NCBI RefSeq assembly: GCF_029227915.1
Contig: NC_079883.1
Coordinates: 4,960,001-5,024,000 of the forward strand
Direction: 5' to 3'
Origin: Hydractinia symbiolongicarpus
Taxonomy: Eukaryota > Cnidaria > Hydrozoa > Anthoathecata > Hydractiniidae
DNA: 64,000 nucleotides
The notes under the pieces are model-generated. The model saw only the letters and a program-made list of their open reading frames with translations, made no database searches and was not told where the DNA came from. Below are positions 35,049-44,362 of this stretch, piece after piece. The first letter of the stretch is position 1. The number at the start of each line of letters is the position of its first letter. A program made the position numbers and the translations under genes.

Positions 35049-35610
35049 CGTTGAACCATGGCCTCGAACTTCTGTACCAAGATCTGCCTTGCTGTATAAT
35101 TATCGGCATCGGTTCCAATCAGGGATGCTTTGGACCCTGCTTGTGATTCCAGTAACAAGACCACGTAAACCTTGATACTCTCACTCAGCTTGATCAGACC
35201 CTCCAATGTTAGGCCTTGGCTTGTCGACATGATAAATTTGGCCCAGTCGCCGTCAACTTAGGACCACCATCTACCATCTGTCAACGACGACATGACGGCT
35301 TTAAACTTGTACAGGCTATTGGAATCTGCACCGTATTCCCTACATACCTGTGCATACCTGGAGCTGCTATAAGGGTTTTACACTGTGAGAAGCCATCATC
35401 GTACGGCATGGGGACCATCAATCTTGCCAGGATGCGACGCATGTGGTAGTACACATGGAATTTGAAATGGAGTTGATGAGGGGAATACCACAGAAATATG
35501 CGAATCTGTACTCACGTAGAGATCCTGATGCTCCAAATTTGTAACACCGAGTGGCCATTCCCCCTGTTACTTTTGTACTTTGCAGAGTGGTTGTATTGGT
35601 ATATGTTCAT
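35040..35610 (-). pseudogene. Virus-like structural-type protein, broken
   Basis: Starts with an ATG at 35610. Two in-frame stops occur (TGA near 35512, another near 35291), and a frame change precedes the segment that begins MSTSQGLTLEGLIKL at 35230. Protein-like composition continues to about 35040. The distribution of short recognisable stretches (HMRRILARLM, VPMPYDDGFS, LLLESQAGSKASL) suggests one original gene. I associate it with the neighbouring minor-capsid-like gene by position only: their start codons face away from each other with 18 bases between. Function not assigned. Confidence 0.45.
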
Positions 35611-35628
35611 TTCTTAAAACAAAAGGAG

Positions 35629-36328
35629 ATGAAGCAACTGTACATCACCGATATCGACAAACCTACCATATTCGAAGACTAACTTGGACAGGACACACGT
35701 ACAGCTTTAAAATCCATCAGCATTAGACCCGGATGGCTGAACATATATAACAACAACGATATTGCGATCAGGGAAGTAGGACCTGATCAGAGGGTGACTC
35801 GTATCGAGATTATGAATGACTTGTACAAAATCGAGGATATCACGGCTATTGTCAACAGCCATGCGGAAGATAAAATCAAACTGTTTGTTTTGAAAAATGG
35901 GTACTGTAGGCTCCGTGTCAACGATGGCTATACGGTAGTGATTGGCAGGCAATTGCAGGAGCTTTTGGGACTACCCTATGACCCAGCAAATAAGTATTAT
36001 ACAAAGGGTGACTACGATGTCATATATAGAACCGATATTTACCATAGGCTTAGGCTCGTTTGCCCGCAATTGGATGAAGACGACTGTCTTTTGGATAGCA
36101 AAAAATCCAAGGTTCTGGCTTTGTTTCCCATCAAGGAGCTAAACGCCTGGGGGGATATGTATGACCATTGACAGTCCTGTATACCTTCCACTAAAGGGGT
36201 CCACGGACGTCTTCCACCATGAGAGGAACGTTTTTCAATATAAACGTGTGCATTCTCATAGAATAATAAATGAGCGATATCAACAAACTTTATCCGAGTT
36301 TGCCGAGTGCACCTGCGCAAGGCTGTGA
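35629..36328 (+). pseudogene. Minor-capsid-like protein of the Polinton-like island
   Basis: Begins ATGAAGCAACTG at 35629. A TAA at 35680-35682 interrupts it, the same frame then runs open to a TGA at 36169-36171, and a one-base shift lets the C-terminal part (VYLPLKG and on) continue to a TGA at 36326-36328. The longest open piece, 35794-36171, is 125 codons with stretches such as RIEIMNDLYKIEDI, LLGLPYDPAN and KKSKVLALFPIKEL. The pattern of a beta-rich domain followed by a KKSKVLA-type segment resembles minor capsid (penton-like) proteins of cnidarian Polinton-like elements. This is recognition from memory of the family, not a search. It is broken at two places and would not give a full protein. 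Confidence 0.5.
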
Positions 36329-36350
36329 TCAGGATGAGGGACAAGTTTTC

Positions 36351-36828
36351 AGATGTAAAAAATAGAGGAGATAGAACAATATCTCCAGGATGAAATAAAG
36401 GAGCGGAATAAATTGACGAAAAAATTCAAGATGCATAATACATAGGTCAGGATGTGCGACCATGGTCTGCTTGGCGTGAGTGTGATTACGTCAGGGCTTG
36501 GGATAGGAGCCATGGCCTCAGGTTTGGGAGTACCCCTAGCTTGTGCCATAGGGGGGGGGGGGGGCTCGATTGCTGCCGGAATAAGGCAAGCCGGTCTTCG
36601 AAACGCTTCAAAACGTCTACGTGTTAAATCCAAAAACATGAGGGTATAAGGCTACTCGCAGGGGCGAAACTAAACTCGATTGTAGATCTTATTTCAAAAG
36701 CAATGGAAAATGGTTTAATCAGCGACCATGAGTATAGTCCAATTAGCCGTGAAAAAGAAAGGTATATGTTGTTGAAGGAACAAATGCAGCAGAGGTTTAA
36801 CAGGATTGTAAATGTACCCTCATCGTAG
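36351..36828 (+). pseudogene. Hydrophobic Gly-rich protein with acidic tail, broken
   Basis: An N-terminal charged helix (KIEEIEQYLQDEIKERNKL) is followed by a TAG near 36438, then a hydrophobic Gly-rich stretch (VITSGLGIGAMASGLGVPLA) around 36480-36545. A run of 14 G's at about 36551-36564 follows, then a basic segment. After a frame break near 36650 an acidic, helical C-terminal part (LNSIVDLISKAMENG and on) continues to TAG at 36826-36828. This order of charged helix, glycine-rich membrane-like segment and acidic tail is seen in a widespread but uncharacterised cnidarian protein family linked to Polinton-like elements. It may interact with membranes. The copy has a stop, a homopolymer expansion and a shift. 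Confidence 0.5.
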
Positions 36829-36829
36829 G

Positions 36830-37046
36830 GTACCGGCACACCATAGAATTTAGTTGTGATTGCATCCTTGTAATACTTAAGCTTAGCGTTCACATAACGA
36901 TCCTTTTTTGCAGGCTCTGTCGTTAATTGCTCGGATATTAGCTCTTCAATCTTGGACCAGATTTGACAATATTTAGCAATCCAATCGGGGTACTCCTCAA
37001 AATCTAGACTCATTGCCGGTGATGCATTAGCGTTGTACCGGCTCAC
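36830..37046 (-). pseudogene. Small acidic protein, 3' end lost at a junction
   Basis: From an ATG at 37046 the frame reads about 72 residues of clear protein character (LDFEEYPDWIAKYCQIWSKI ... LKYYKDAITTKFYG, then VPYD), rich in Glu, Lys and Tyr. Past about 36830 the frame stays open to 36624 but its content is the complement of the plus-strand gene that ends at 36828. So the original C-terminus seems to have been cut off at the junction. It belongs with the virus-like island by position and by resemblance to small acidic proteins found beside such genes in cnidarians. Function unknown. Confidence 0.45.
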
Positions 37047-37218
37047 TCCATTTTCGGTGTTTTTACCCTCAAGGCCACCACGAGATCCTGTGTATGGTAG
37101 TCTATAATGTACCTTTGATCCTTACCTCCATCGGCAGGCATGGGATCTCATACCGTTAAGTTGATATCTGTGAAGGTAGCGGCAAATGAGTAGAATAGTT
37201 GGGTTGACAAGCTCATTC

Positions 37219-37428
37219 TCAAATTCCAGCATTCTGTTTATTATATATTTCGAACGACTGCAGAGAATTACATGTCATCGTACATACGCAACCACCCCCA
37301 TTGTACGTAATATATTCATGGCAACAGTACCAGCATAACATTTTACCGCTTACAACAAACATACGTCCGCAGGTACATTTGTCATATGCATCGAGTACCC
37401 TTTCACAGTCGTCACAATGCTCATTCAT
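37219..37428 (-). CDS. Small Cys-rich, probably zinc-binding protein
   Basis: A 69-codon intact frame with CDDC, CTCG, CWYCCH and CVC motifs in the first 50 residues, a spacing that would suit one or two zinc ribbons. The start ATG overlaps the stop of the preceding minus-strand frame (ATGAATGA at 37421-37428), a compact arrangement typical of viral genomes and rare in animal DNA. It is one of the few unbroken frames in the island. No family recognised; function unknown. Confidence 0.45.
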   Translation of the reverse strand: MNEHCDDCERVLDAYDKCTCGRMFVVSGKMLCWYCCHEYITYNGGGCVCTMTCNSLQSFEIYNKQNAGI

Positions 37429-37563
37429 TTATTAGGATGTCAAGGCAGGCCTCTAGGTCTTTAATCCTCCGTTCATTGGACCCCCCTTCTCCTCCTGTAC
37501 ACATGCCAGGGTTACAAGTGGTAGGGATAGACCGATGGCAGTAAGTAAGGTCATGAATAACAT
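37421..37563 (-). pseudogene. Short membrane or signal-peptide protein, frameshifted
   Basis: From an ATG at 37563 the first 20 residues (LFMTLLTAIGLSLPLVTLAC) are a hydrophobic segment that could be a signal peptide or membrane anchor. A one-base shift soon after is needed to join the charged C-terminal part (ERRIKDLEACLDILINE), which ends with a TGA at 37421-37423 overlapping the start of the Cys-rich gene. Small proteins of this kind are frequent in virus-like elements; nothing more specific can be said. Confidence 0.4.
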
Positions 37564-37600
37564 ACTTTTCAAGCTATAATGACAGTTAATGCACATTTTA

Positions 37601-37892
37601 TTATAGGTTACACATATTGGAGTACCTCAGGATTCTTTTCAACGGCTTTGTTGCACATGTCCCGCGTCTTGAAATGGCCCGGTACATATTCGAGCAAAAG
37701 GGGATTCTTTTCAACAACCCCATTACACATTTCCTGCGTTTTAAACCTATCTGGTATATGTATGATTTGCCAGTGATCTTTTTCAACAATTTTATTACAC
37801 CTGTCTCGCATCTTGATATGATCCGGTACATACTTCAGCAGCCATGGCTTCTTTTCAACAGCCTTATTACATGTCTTGCGTCTTGAAATTCA
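37601..37892 (-). pseudogene. 24-residue-repeat protein, second degenerate copy
   Basis: The minus strand carries four units of the same 24-residue repeat found in the larger neighbour, beginning near an ATG at about 37889. The first unit is broken by what looks like a two-base deletion near 37876; the following three (DRCNKIVEK, EMCNGVVEK, DMCNKAVEK) are in frame to 37608. It resembles the start of the gene at 38665 and is probably a duplicated and decayed partial copy. Confidence 0.6.
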
Positions 37893-37940
37893 TCTTTATT
37901 AGTAGTATTTATGTTGGAGCATTTGCTGCAAGATAACGTT

Positions 37941-38665
37941 TCAGGCTTGCCTCCACAATTGTTCAAGATCTGCCCTTTCATCCTCCGAAAAGCACCAATC
38001 CATGACCCTACCCGGATGCCAGGCTATCGGAGCTAGCTCCTCTTTAATCCTAGCCTTTTCGGCTTTCCTCTGGCGATAGGCAGAGAGTAGTTCGGGCCTA
38101 GTATTTATAATTATGTTATTATTAAATTCCGGGTGACAAAACATTCCGGCATATACTCGAACATATCTTCATCCCTTATAACAGCCCATTTACACATGTA
38201 CTGTGTCTTGAGCCGATCCGGCACATATTCGAGCGCCCAGGGATACCTTAAAACGGCCTTGTTACACATGTCTTGAGTCTTGAACCTGTCCGGTACATAT
38301 TCGAGCATGTCGGCATACTCCTCAACAACCCTGTTACACATTTCCTGGGTCGTAAAACGATCTGGCACATACTCGATTTTATAGGGATTTCCTTCAATCA
38401 GTCGGTTGTACATGTCCTGCGTTTTGAATTTTGACGGCACAAAATCGAGCATCCGGGGCCCCTCCCCAACAGCCTTGTTACACATGTCTTGCGTCTTGAA
38501 TTTTGAAGGTACATGCATGAGTGCATATGGATTCTCCTCAACGGCCTTATTACACATTTCCTGCGTTTTGAATTGATCTGGTATGCGTCTGAACATGTGG
38601 GGCTTCTTTTCGAATGCCTCGTTGCACATGTCCTGTGTCTTTAAAACGATGCTTCTCCTGCCCAT
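37941..38665 (-). pseudogene. 24-residue-repeat protein (KTQDMCNKAV type), frameshifted
   Basis: From an ATG at 38665 seven consecutive 24-residue units follow, each on the pattern FKTQ[DE]MCNKAV-x3-P-x2-L-x2-VP[DS][RK]. The frame ends at 38111. A second frame that overlaps it (38144-37941) carries what reads as the C-terminal domain (ELAPIAWHPGRVMDWCFSED), so one frame shift near 38120-38140 separates repeat and tail. Repeats of this type occur in cnidarian proteins and resemble the DUF4116-like repeats of giant viruses; they should form paired helices in a solenoid. Their role is unknown. The gene sits at the outer end of the virus-like island. Confidence 0.6.
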
Positions 38666-39580
38666 CTTTATATAGAATTTTTTTGTTTTGTTGGAAGATT
38701 TTATTCTGCTCGACCTAGCGTGTCTTTACTGCGCATGCGTTTATATTTTGATGAATATAAGGGAAAGTCTCTTTTTACTCATTTGCTGTATACTTTGATG
38801 TGCGATGATTTTTAGGGAAATGCGCTATAAAATATTGGACCTTTTATTCAGATGACGTCATCTGAATGTAGATTAGTATGAAATGGTATCGGATGGTGAT
38901 GGATTAATAGGGACTAGACAGGGTATGGTGCTGGCATTGTAGGGATTTGCTGTGACGTCTGTGGACGTGCGCGACAACGCTAGAACATACATTTCTCTAT
39001 CTCTATGGCCATCGACAGAAAATATATGTATTTGTTATGAAGGCGATAGAGAGAGTATTATCAGGGTATTATGCAGTATTTTACGATATTACGTTGGTTA
39101 TGGCCTATCGTTAGAAAAATATGTATTTGTTATGTAGCGATAGAAAGGAAGTCGGATAATGAGGGTTCATCTGTCGGGTCCATTTGGTTGGAGTACCCTC
39201 AATGAACGTATGTCGGACTTTTTATGTCGATAAAGTGTGAAGGGGTGCTAATTATGTTTACGTCGTGTGTCGACCCATTAGCACGGTGCTAAATAGAGTC
39301 GTAGCCCCCATTTTTAAGCCGAAAATTCGTGCTTCCCTTACATGAATTCAACTAACCGTGCGTAATCGTGGACCAAAGTACCTTTCTCCCCCATCATCAC
39401 AACCAGAGATCTTTTCTTCTTTTGTAATTCCCTCTACTTGAGCTTCAACTCCTTTAATATCTCACACCTGTTATTTACCTCGGGGTGCCCCACCTCTGCT
39501 GTCATATCTCCATTATCAGCGTACATTTGTTTGTTTAAATCTCTGCTGTCATTTCGTTATTTCTGTTTTCACCCCTCTCT
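38666..39580. other. Spacer between the virus-like island and LINE tail
   Basis: No gene seen. Base composition is still less AT-rich than average, so this may be the flank or terminal region of the virus-like element. It contains an imperfect direct repeat of about 50 bases (ctatggcc ... ggcgatagag at 39001-39052 and ttatggcc ... agcgatagaa at about 39098-39145). An inverted repeat gtgctaat/attagcac (39245-39252 and 39277-39284) is followed by a further copy of ggtgcta. Confidence 0.5.
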
Positions 39581-39581
39581 C

Positions 39582-39614
<33 letters not shown>

Positions 39615-41100
39615 TTTAAAGTGGCTAGCCCAGAAAATCACAAAAACCTATAGTTAGTGGATTGTTTCCACTGGGGGCCACTAGAACAAAAAAGAAACAA
39701 AAAATGATAAACCTTAGACTGCCTCAGCTCAATCAAACATAGTAACATTTATAATCTGTGAAAATTGAAAAGAAAAAGAATAAAAAACAAAAATTAAAAA
39801 ATTCAAAAGTGATCTCCATTAGAATTTGCCAAATACATTAGAGATGGAAGTCTTAAACGAAAGCAGACTTCCATCACAGGTCACTTGGTCTGGAAGATTA
39901 TTCCACACTTTTGCAGCTCTAAATGGGAAGGCTTTTTTGCCAAATTCCGTGTTGACCAAGGGAAGTGTGAACCTGTTTTTTGAAGCTCCTCTTGTTTGAT
40001 GATTATGACAGTTTTTTGTCAAAAGGAATTTTGAGCGCATGTAATCAGGAGCAATGTGATTCATGGCTTTGAAAACTAATATGGCATCGTTTTTGATGAG
40101 TAAATTATTCATTGAATATTCCCTCTCTTTCCCAAGAAAGGTACGGACACATTTTAATCGTTTTTCTAGTTTTCCCAATCTACCTTGGGTGGCACAAGCC
40201 CATGCCGAGGAGCAGTAGTTGAAATATGGCATGACAAGTGCATTAATTAAAAGGTTTTTTGTGTGAGGTGTTAAACAGGATGCAATGGTTCTAATTTTAG
40301 AATATTTAATTAGTATTTTTCTATTTATGTCATTAATGTGCTTTTCCCATTGCATTTTTTGATCAAATGTTACCCCAAGATATTTAACTTTTTCGCTCCT
40401 CTTCAAAGGAATACCCATATAGTTGATAGTTTTGTTCTCAACTTTTTTTAACTGGCTGTGGTTGCCGAAAAAGATTGTTTCAGTTTTGTCCGTATTAATA
40501 GTCATTTTGTTATTATTCAGCCAGAGGTCGACTTGCGAAAGTTCTAACTTGACCTGGGAGACAAGGGTATCCAAGTTTTTATGAGACGAAATAATTATTG
40601 TATCATCCGCATATAGATGGTGGTAGTTTGAATTGATGACAGATTTTAAGTCATCAATATACAAAAGAAAGAGCAGGGGCCCCAACACAGATCCCTGCGG
40701 CACCCCAAAAGCGTCTTCATGAAGCAGATCTGATCCTGTGTCGTTTACAAGAGTCAGCTGCATTCGGTCCGTTAAGTAGGACTCGAACCAGTCAAAGGCA
40801 GCATCTCTGATGCCAAAACACAAAATTTTATGATCAACAGTGTCAAAAGCTTTTTTAAGGTCAATGAGCACAGCACAAACAAAGTTATGTTGGTCGAGCT
40901 CAGTAAGAATAAAATCAGAGACATCGACTACTGCAGTTTCTGTGGAAAAGAGTTTTCGAAATCCGGACTGTCTGTCATTCAGGAAGTTGTGCTCAGAAAT
41001 AAAATGAGACATTTGCTCATGCACTAACTTTTCAAAAATTTTCATAGGAATTGGCAAAATGGAGATAGGCCGATAATTAGTAGGAGGAGGAGGGGTTAAA
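39581..41100 (-). mobile_element. L2/CR1-like LINE, 5'-truncated, with (TAA)n tail
   Basis: The 3' part of a non-LTR retrotransposon on the minus strand. It starts abruptly near 41100 at the first RT motif (TNYRPISI) and ends in about ten copies of a 3-bp repeat at 39583-39613 (TAA on the plus strand, TTA in element orientation). A short hairpin-rich 3' untranslated part lies before the repeat (39620-39690). Abrupt 5' truncation with a short-repeat tail is the normal mark of target-primed insertion, in contrast to the LINE at 31.4-34.5 kb. No target-site duplication was found by eye. Confidence 0.85.
39819..41094 (-). pseudogene. LINE reverse transcriptase, C-terminal 412+ codons
   Basis: Open from the truncation point to a stop at 39819. 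Motifs in order: NYRPISI just upstream of 41057, HNFLNDRQSGFRKLFSTETA, the palm Asp in AVLIDLKKAFDTVDHKIL, VPQGSVLGPLLFLLYIDD, HLYADDTIIIS (catalytic YADD), TDKTETIFFG, VKYLGVTFDQ and a thumb/C-terminal domain to NVFGKF. About seven residues seem to be missing between HKIL and GIRDAAFDWF compared with related elements, an in-frame deletion. The catalytic Asp residues are present, but the endonuclease and ORF1 are absent, so the copy cannot transpose. Confidence 0.85.
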
Positions 41101-41299
41101 GGCGCACATATACATTTCTCCTCTAGAAAAGCCAGTCAACTGAAGCAAGCATGTATTGCTAAGGAGACTCTCCAAATTAAGAGTAGATGGGGTAGACTAA
41201 ATTATTTGGCACTTTTTACAGAAACGGATATTTCCAAATCGAGAAATTATTTCTTGCTAGCTAGCTAGTTATAGATGACTTGTTTTTATTTTTTTGGCA

Positions 41300-41590
41300 G
41301 GCAAAATAAAGCAATACACCTTTACGATAATTTGGGAAAACTAACACTCCATCGCAGCTTATTAGCGATCGGAGGAGGTAAACACACTTTTGTAAGAGTT
41401 TATTTACAGTTTACACGTTTTTTCGTGATAAATTTTCTTGACTCGTTTTGTTCTTAATGCAAAGTACACATAAGTTGTATCTTATTATTATTAACGTTTT
41501 CTGAAGATTTGAAAGAAATTGATACGACAGAAGTTAAAAAACTGGAGAAAACACGCTTTCGTTTCTAACAAACTCTCATAAAAACACAAT
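41300..41590 (-). mobile_element. MITE copy related to the one at 10.2-10.5 kb
   Basis: The sequence from aatacacctttacgataat (41313) through aagtacacataagttgtatc (41462) to ctggagaaaacacgctttcg (41545) matches the complement of 10285-10541, with small indels. The outer arm on the right side is missing or has diverged. No coding capacity. Confidence 0.65.
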
Positions 41591-41599
41591 TTCAAAATT

Positions 41600-42600
41600 T
41601 CATTGCTTTGACCCCTTAGCTATAGTGTCAATGTTTAGAGTAGCTATATGAATGTCTCTGTTTACCTTTTTGCCAGTAAATCTTTTATCATGATCTCGCA
41701 TAATGGTTACCATCTTTAAATACTTTAAATACAATTTTAAACATAACATCAAATTGGAACAAAAATTTTATACTTGAATGCCCTTTTTGACTTTTAACAC
41801 TCCACTTCCTGAGACACTACATCTTCAATGACAACGATCACAAAACCTGGTACTAGAAGAACCACGACAACCCGCAAATACCTGATACTGTACAGCAGAG
41901 GGATTCGACCATGCTGTAGTCCTCTCTAAAAGAACTTTTTGTCAAAAAAGGTTCAGCCAGTTCAGACAGGAGTTGAGTGACCAGAGCATGAAGACTAGTC
42001 ACCCAATGTTTTTGCACATACAGTTGTAAAACCATATACTCAACCTCCAATGCTTAATCTGTAAATCCTGCAGTTACAGGTTACCCTGGTTTCTTCTCTT
42101 TGCTAAATATGAGTTTTCATAGAATCATACTTAAGAATGTGTGATATTACCAGTCAGCAACAATTTCATTTATATAAGCTATTCTGCTCAAACCTAATGG
42201 TTTATATTTTTATAGCTTTAGCTTTAATTTGAAATGTGGTTGCATATACAAATTTAGCCCCTTGTAGATAACTTTTTCATATTAAAACATATTTACACAG
42301 TGAAAAACCTTTCAACTTAAATAAACATTGCTACCGACAGGTGCCCTTTTTAAAACAAAAATATCCAAATTTTAACTTTTTAATATATTAAAAAAATAAG
42401 GTAGAAAAAATGGCTATAGCAAAAAATTTGCATGGGCCAGAAAGAAATGCTGGCAGGGAGAATAACATGCAGTAAGGAATTGTAGTATATAAGTTAACTG
42501 AAGAATACTTAAAACAAACTAGTGAATTTTTTTCTGAACACTCACTTTAAATTTACCAGTGTGTGCAGTGCTGTAAATTTTTGCTGTTATTATTCTTTAA
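41600..42600. other. Upstream region of MRPS18B
   Basis: No exon recognised. The promoter of the following gene and possibly a 5' non-coding exon must lie here: a splice acceptor (tttatttctag) ends at 42618, just before the gene's ATG, which suggests that the 5' untranslated region is spliced. No promoter motif can be named. Confidence 0.4.
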
Positions 42601-42631
42601 ACTTATCTTTATTTCTAGGTTTTCAAAAATT

Positions 42632-43372
42632 ATGACTGCTGTATTTGCATCAAAATTGATTTTCAGAAAATGCTTAAAAACTGTCAGTCCAGCCTGCGTT
42701 AACTATCTGCATGTGTCAGTTAAAAAAGTTGGCACGCATGATTATGATGCTATTGATTACGCTGTTCCAGCTAACAGTATGCAAGATTTTATTAGAAGTC
42801 CAAGTATTTTAAATGAAATTCGAAAGAACACAGGAGCAGTAGTGAGACCCAAAGATCTAGATGAAAGTAATTTATTAATTGTAGGCAGTGCAGTGCAAGT
42901 TAAAATAGCCACACAACAAATCAAGGCACTCATTGATGGGACAAATCCTCCGAAATCTGAAGACATGTTTAGCGAACAGAATAAAAAATTAATTTGGCAC
43001 GGTTACAAACGTAATTTCAAAGGTCAATACCCACCTGCTAAGCCTCGTAAGAAATGCATTAGATGTGGTGGTAAAATGATATCTGGAAATCCCTGCCCTC
43101 TATGTCAGTTAAAACTTAAATCCAACTATGACATACACTATACTGATGTTGAAATATTAAATCATTTTATTTGTCCACATACATGGAATATACTTGATCC
43201 ATTTATTACAGGCGTTTGCAAAAGGCAACAAACTATTGTGGAAGCTGCAATAGCAAAAGCTCGTTTGTACGGTTTACTTCCATTTACATTGCCACTTCCA
43301 AGTGACGAGCCTACCAAACATAAACCTGCTGGCGTCCCAACTGATCGAAAAATTAAAGTTAAAATGCACTAA
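42632..43372 (+). CDS. MRPS18B: Mitochondrial ribosomal protein S18B (mS40)
   Basis: A 246-residue frame in one coding exon. The first 40 residues are basic and hydroxylated (ASKLIFRKCLKTVSPACVNY), as expected of a mitochondrial targeting sequence. The core from about residue 110 is diagnostic of the S18B branch: LIWHGYKRNFKGQYPPAKPR, KKCIRCGGKMISGNPCPLC with two CxxC pairs that bind a metal centre in this family, then ILNHFICPHTWNILDPFITG and KARLYGLLPFTLP. S18B is one of three S18 paralogues in animal mitoribosomes and sits in the small subunit. I chose the ATG at 42632; the frame is open upstream to 42563, but that part crosses a splice acceptor at 42618. A poly(A) signal AATAAA lies at 43509-43514. 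Confidence 0.9.
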   Translation: MTAVFASKLIFRKCLKTVSPACVNYLHVSVKKVGTHDYDAIDYAVPANSMQDFIRSPSILNEIRKNTGAVVRPKDLDESNLLIVGSAVQVKIATQQIKALIDGTNPPKSEDMFSEQNKKLIWHGYKRNFKGQYPPAKPRKKCIRCGGKMISGNPCPLCQLKLKSNYDIHYTDVEILNHFICPHTWNILDPFITGVCKRQQTIVEAAIAKARLYGLLPFTLPLPSDEPTKHKPAGVPTDRKIKVKMH

Positions 43373-43508
43373 CTGTATTTTACTGGCTTGTTTAAAAGAG
43401 AGACAACAAATTGTAAAATTTTACGCCTTTTCTACTAAATAATTATAATGTAGATATTGGACCTAATAATCTATCTTTTGGTTATTTATGATATTTCTGA
43501 GGTGGTTA

Positions 43509-43514
43509 AATAAA
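43509..43514 (+). promoter_or_regulatory. Polyadenylation signal for MRPS18B
   Basis: AATAAA 137 bases after the MRPS18B stop codon, in a T-rich 3' region. Position and context suit a poly(A) signal. Confidence 0.55.
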
Positions 43515-43519
43515 AGAAG

Positions 43520-44362
43520 TTATAAAAATGTTCCTACTGTCTTATACTTTAGTCTAGGTATTACCAGTTTTATTTTGTGAAAAGCAATTTACTTATTCTA
43601 TATCTAGATGAGATGACATATTTTTAAAATATTCCGCTTTTGCAAATAATTTGTCTTTTACATAATACTTTAGAAGTTTGCTCTTTAGATTAAAGTAACT
43701 AATGCAGAAAGTGGGAAAATTTCGACGCTTTCTTGCTCTGCATAACAACAAGATTTTAATATGTACTGGCACCATTACAATTTGTGGTCAACTCTTAGTT
43801 ATCAGACGAAGTCAAAAAGATGAAGGCAACTTTCACAAACGCAAGTAGTTTGTTATTTTATTATTTCAACACTAGGTGTCTAAACATCATTTTTACATTC
43901 TTTATTAATTTCCTAACTCTGACAGCCTGTGAAATTTTAGATTCATAAACTAGATTTTACCTTTAGTGGGTTGTGTGAATATGATTCCCTTTAAAGTGTG
44001 TAAAAATTATTTTTTGATAAGTAAAAGTTAATAAGTATAGAAAATGTTGTTATACCAAGTCATCACCTCAAGTTTTACAAAGTTAGCAAGTTTTGGTATT
44101 TCTTAAGAATTAAACGTGACATTTTTGTTCCCATGCATATATAAAGACTTATTTTGCGAAATCATCAACTAATAGTCAGTTTCGCAATTAATTTTCACAA
44201 AATTTACAAAAGCTTAATTCTTTTGTAATTTCTAGAAAGAAGGTCTGTTTTGTTTTCTAATTTTGACTTGAAGTAAAAAGTACTGTAGTTTCTGTTAGGT
44301 TTGAATAAATGGTGTCTATTATGCTCAAACCAAAATTCCAAAGTTAATGTTTTCTTTATTAG
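43520..44362. other. Spacer; may hold upstream exons of the next gene
   Basis: No exon could be joined in phase to the exon at 44363. The 60-codon minus-strand frame at 43593-43775 has no recognisable features. Confidence 0.4.

Larger units (their letters stand above)
34600..38700. mobile_element. Polinton/adintovirus-like island, decayed and rearranged
   Basis: Between two LINE copies lies a 4-kb block that looks less AT-rich than its surroundings and is densely packed with short frames on both strands, with gaps of tens of bases and start/stop overlaps. Gene content I recognise in outline is that of virus-like DNA transposons common in cnidarian genomes: a minor-capsid-like protein, a hydrophobic Gly-rich protein with an acidic tail, a small acidic protein, a Cys-rich protein and 24-residue repeat proteins. 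No protein-primed DNA polymerase, integrase, packaging ATPase or clear terminal inverted repeats were found. Most frames have stops or shifts. It is therefore a fragment of an old integrated virus-like element; the exact family is inference. Confidence 0.6.

Noticed and set aside
36349-36639. Minus-strand 96-codon Pro/Ala-rich frame
   Set aside because: Antisense of the Gly-rich virus-like gene; the proline run is the complement of the poly-G tract.
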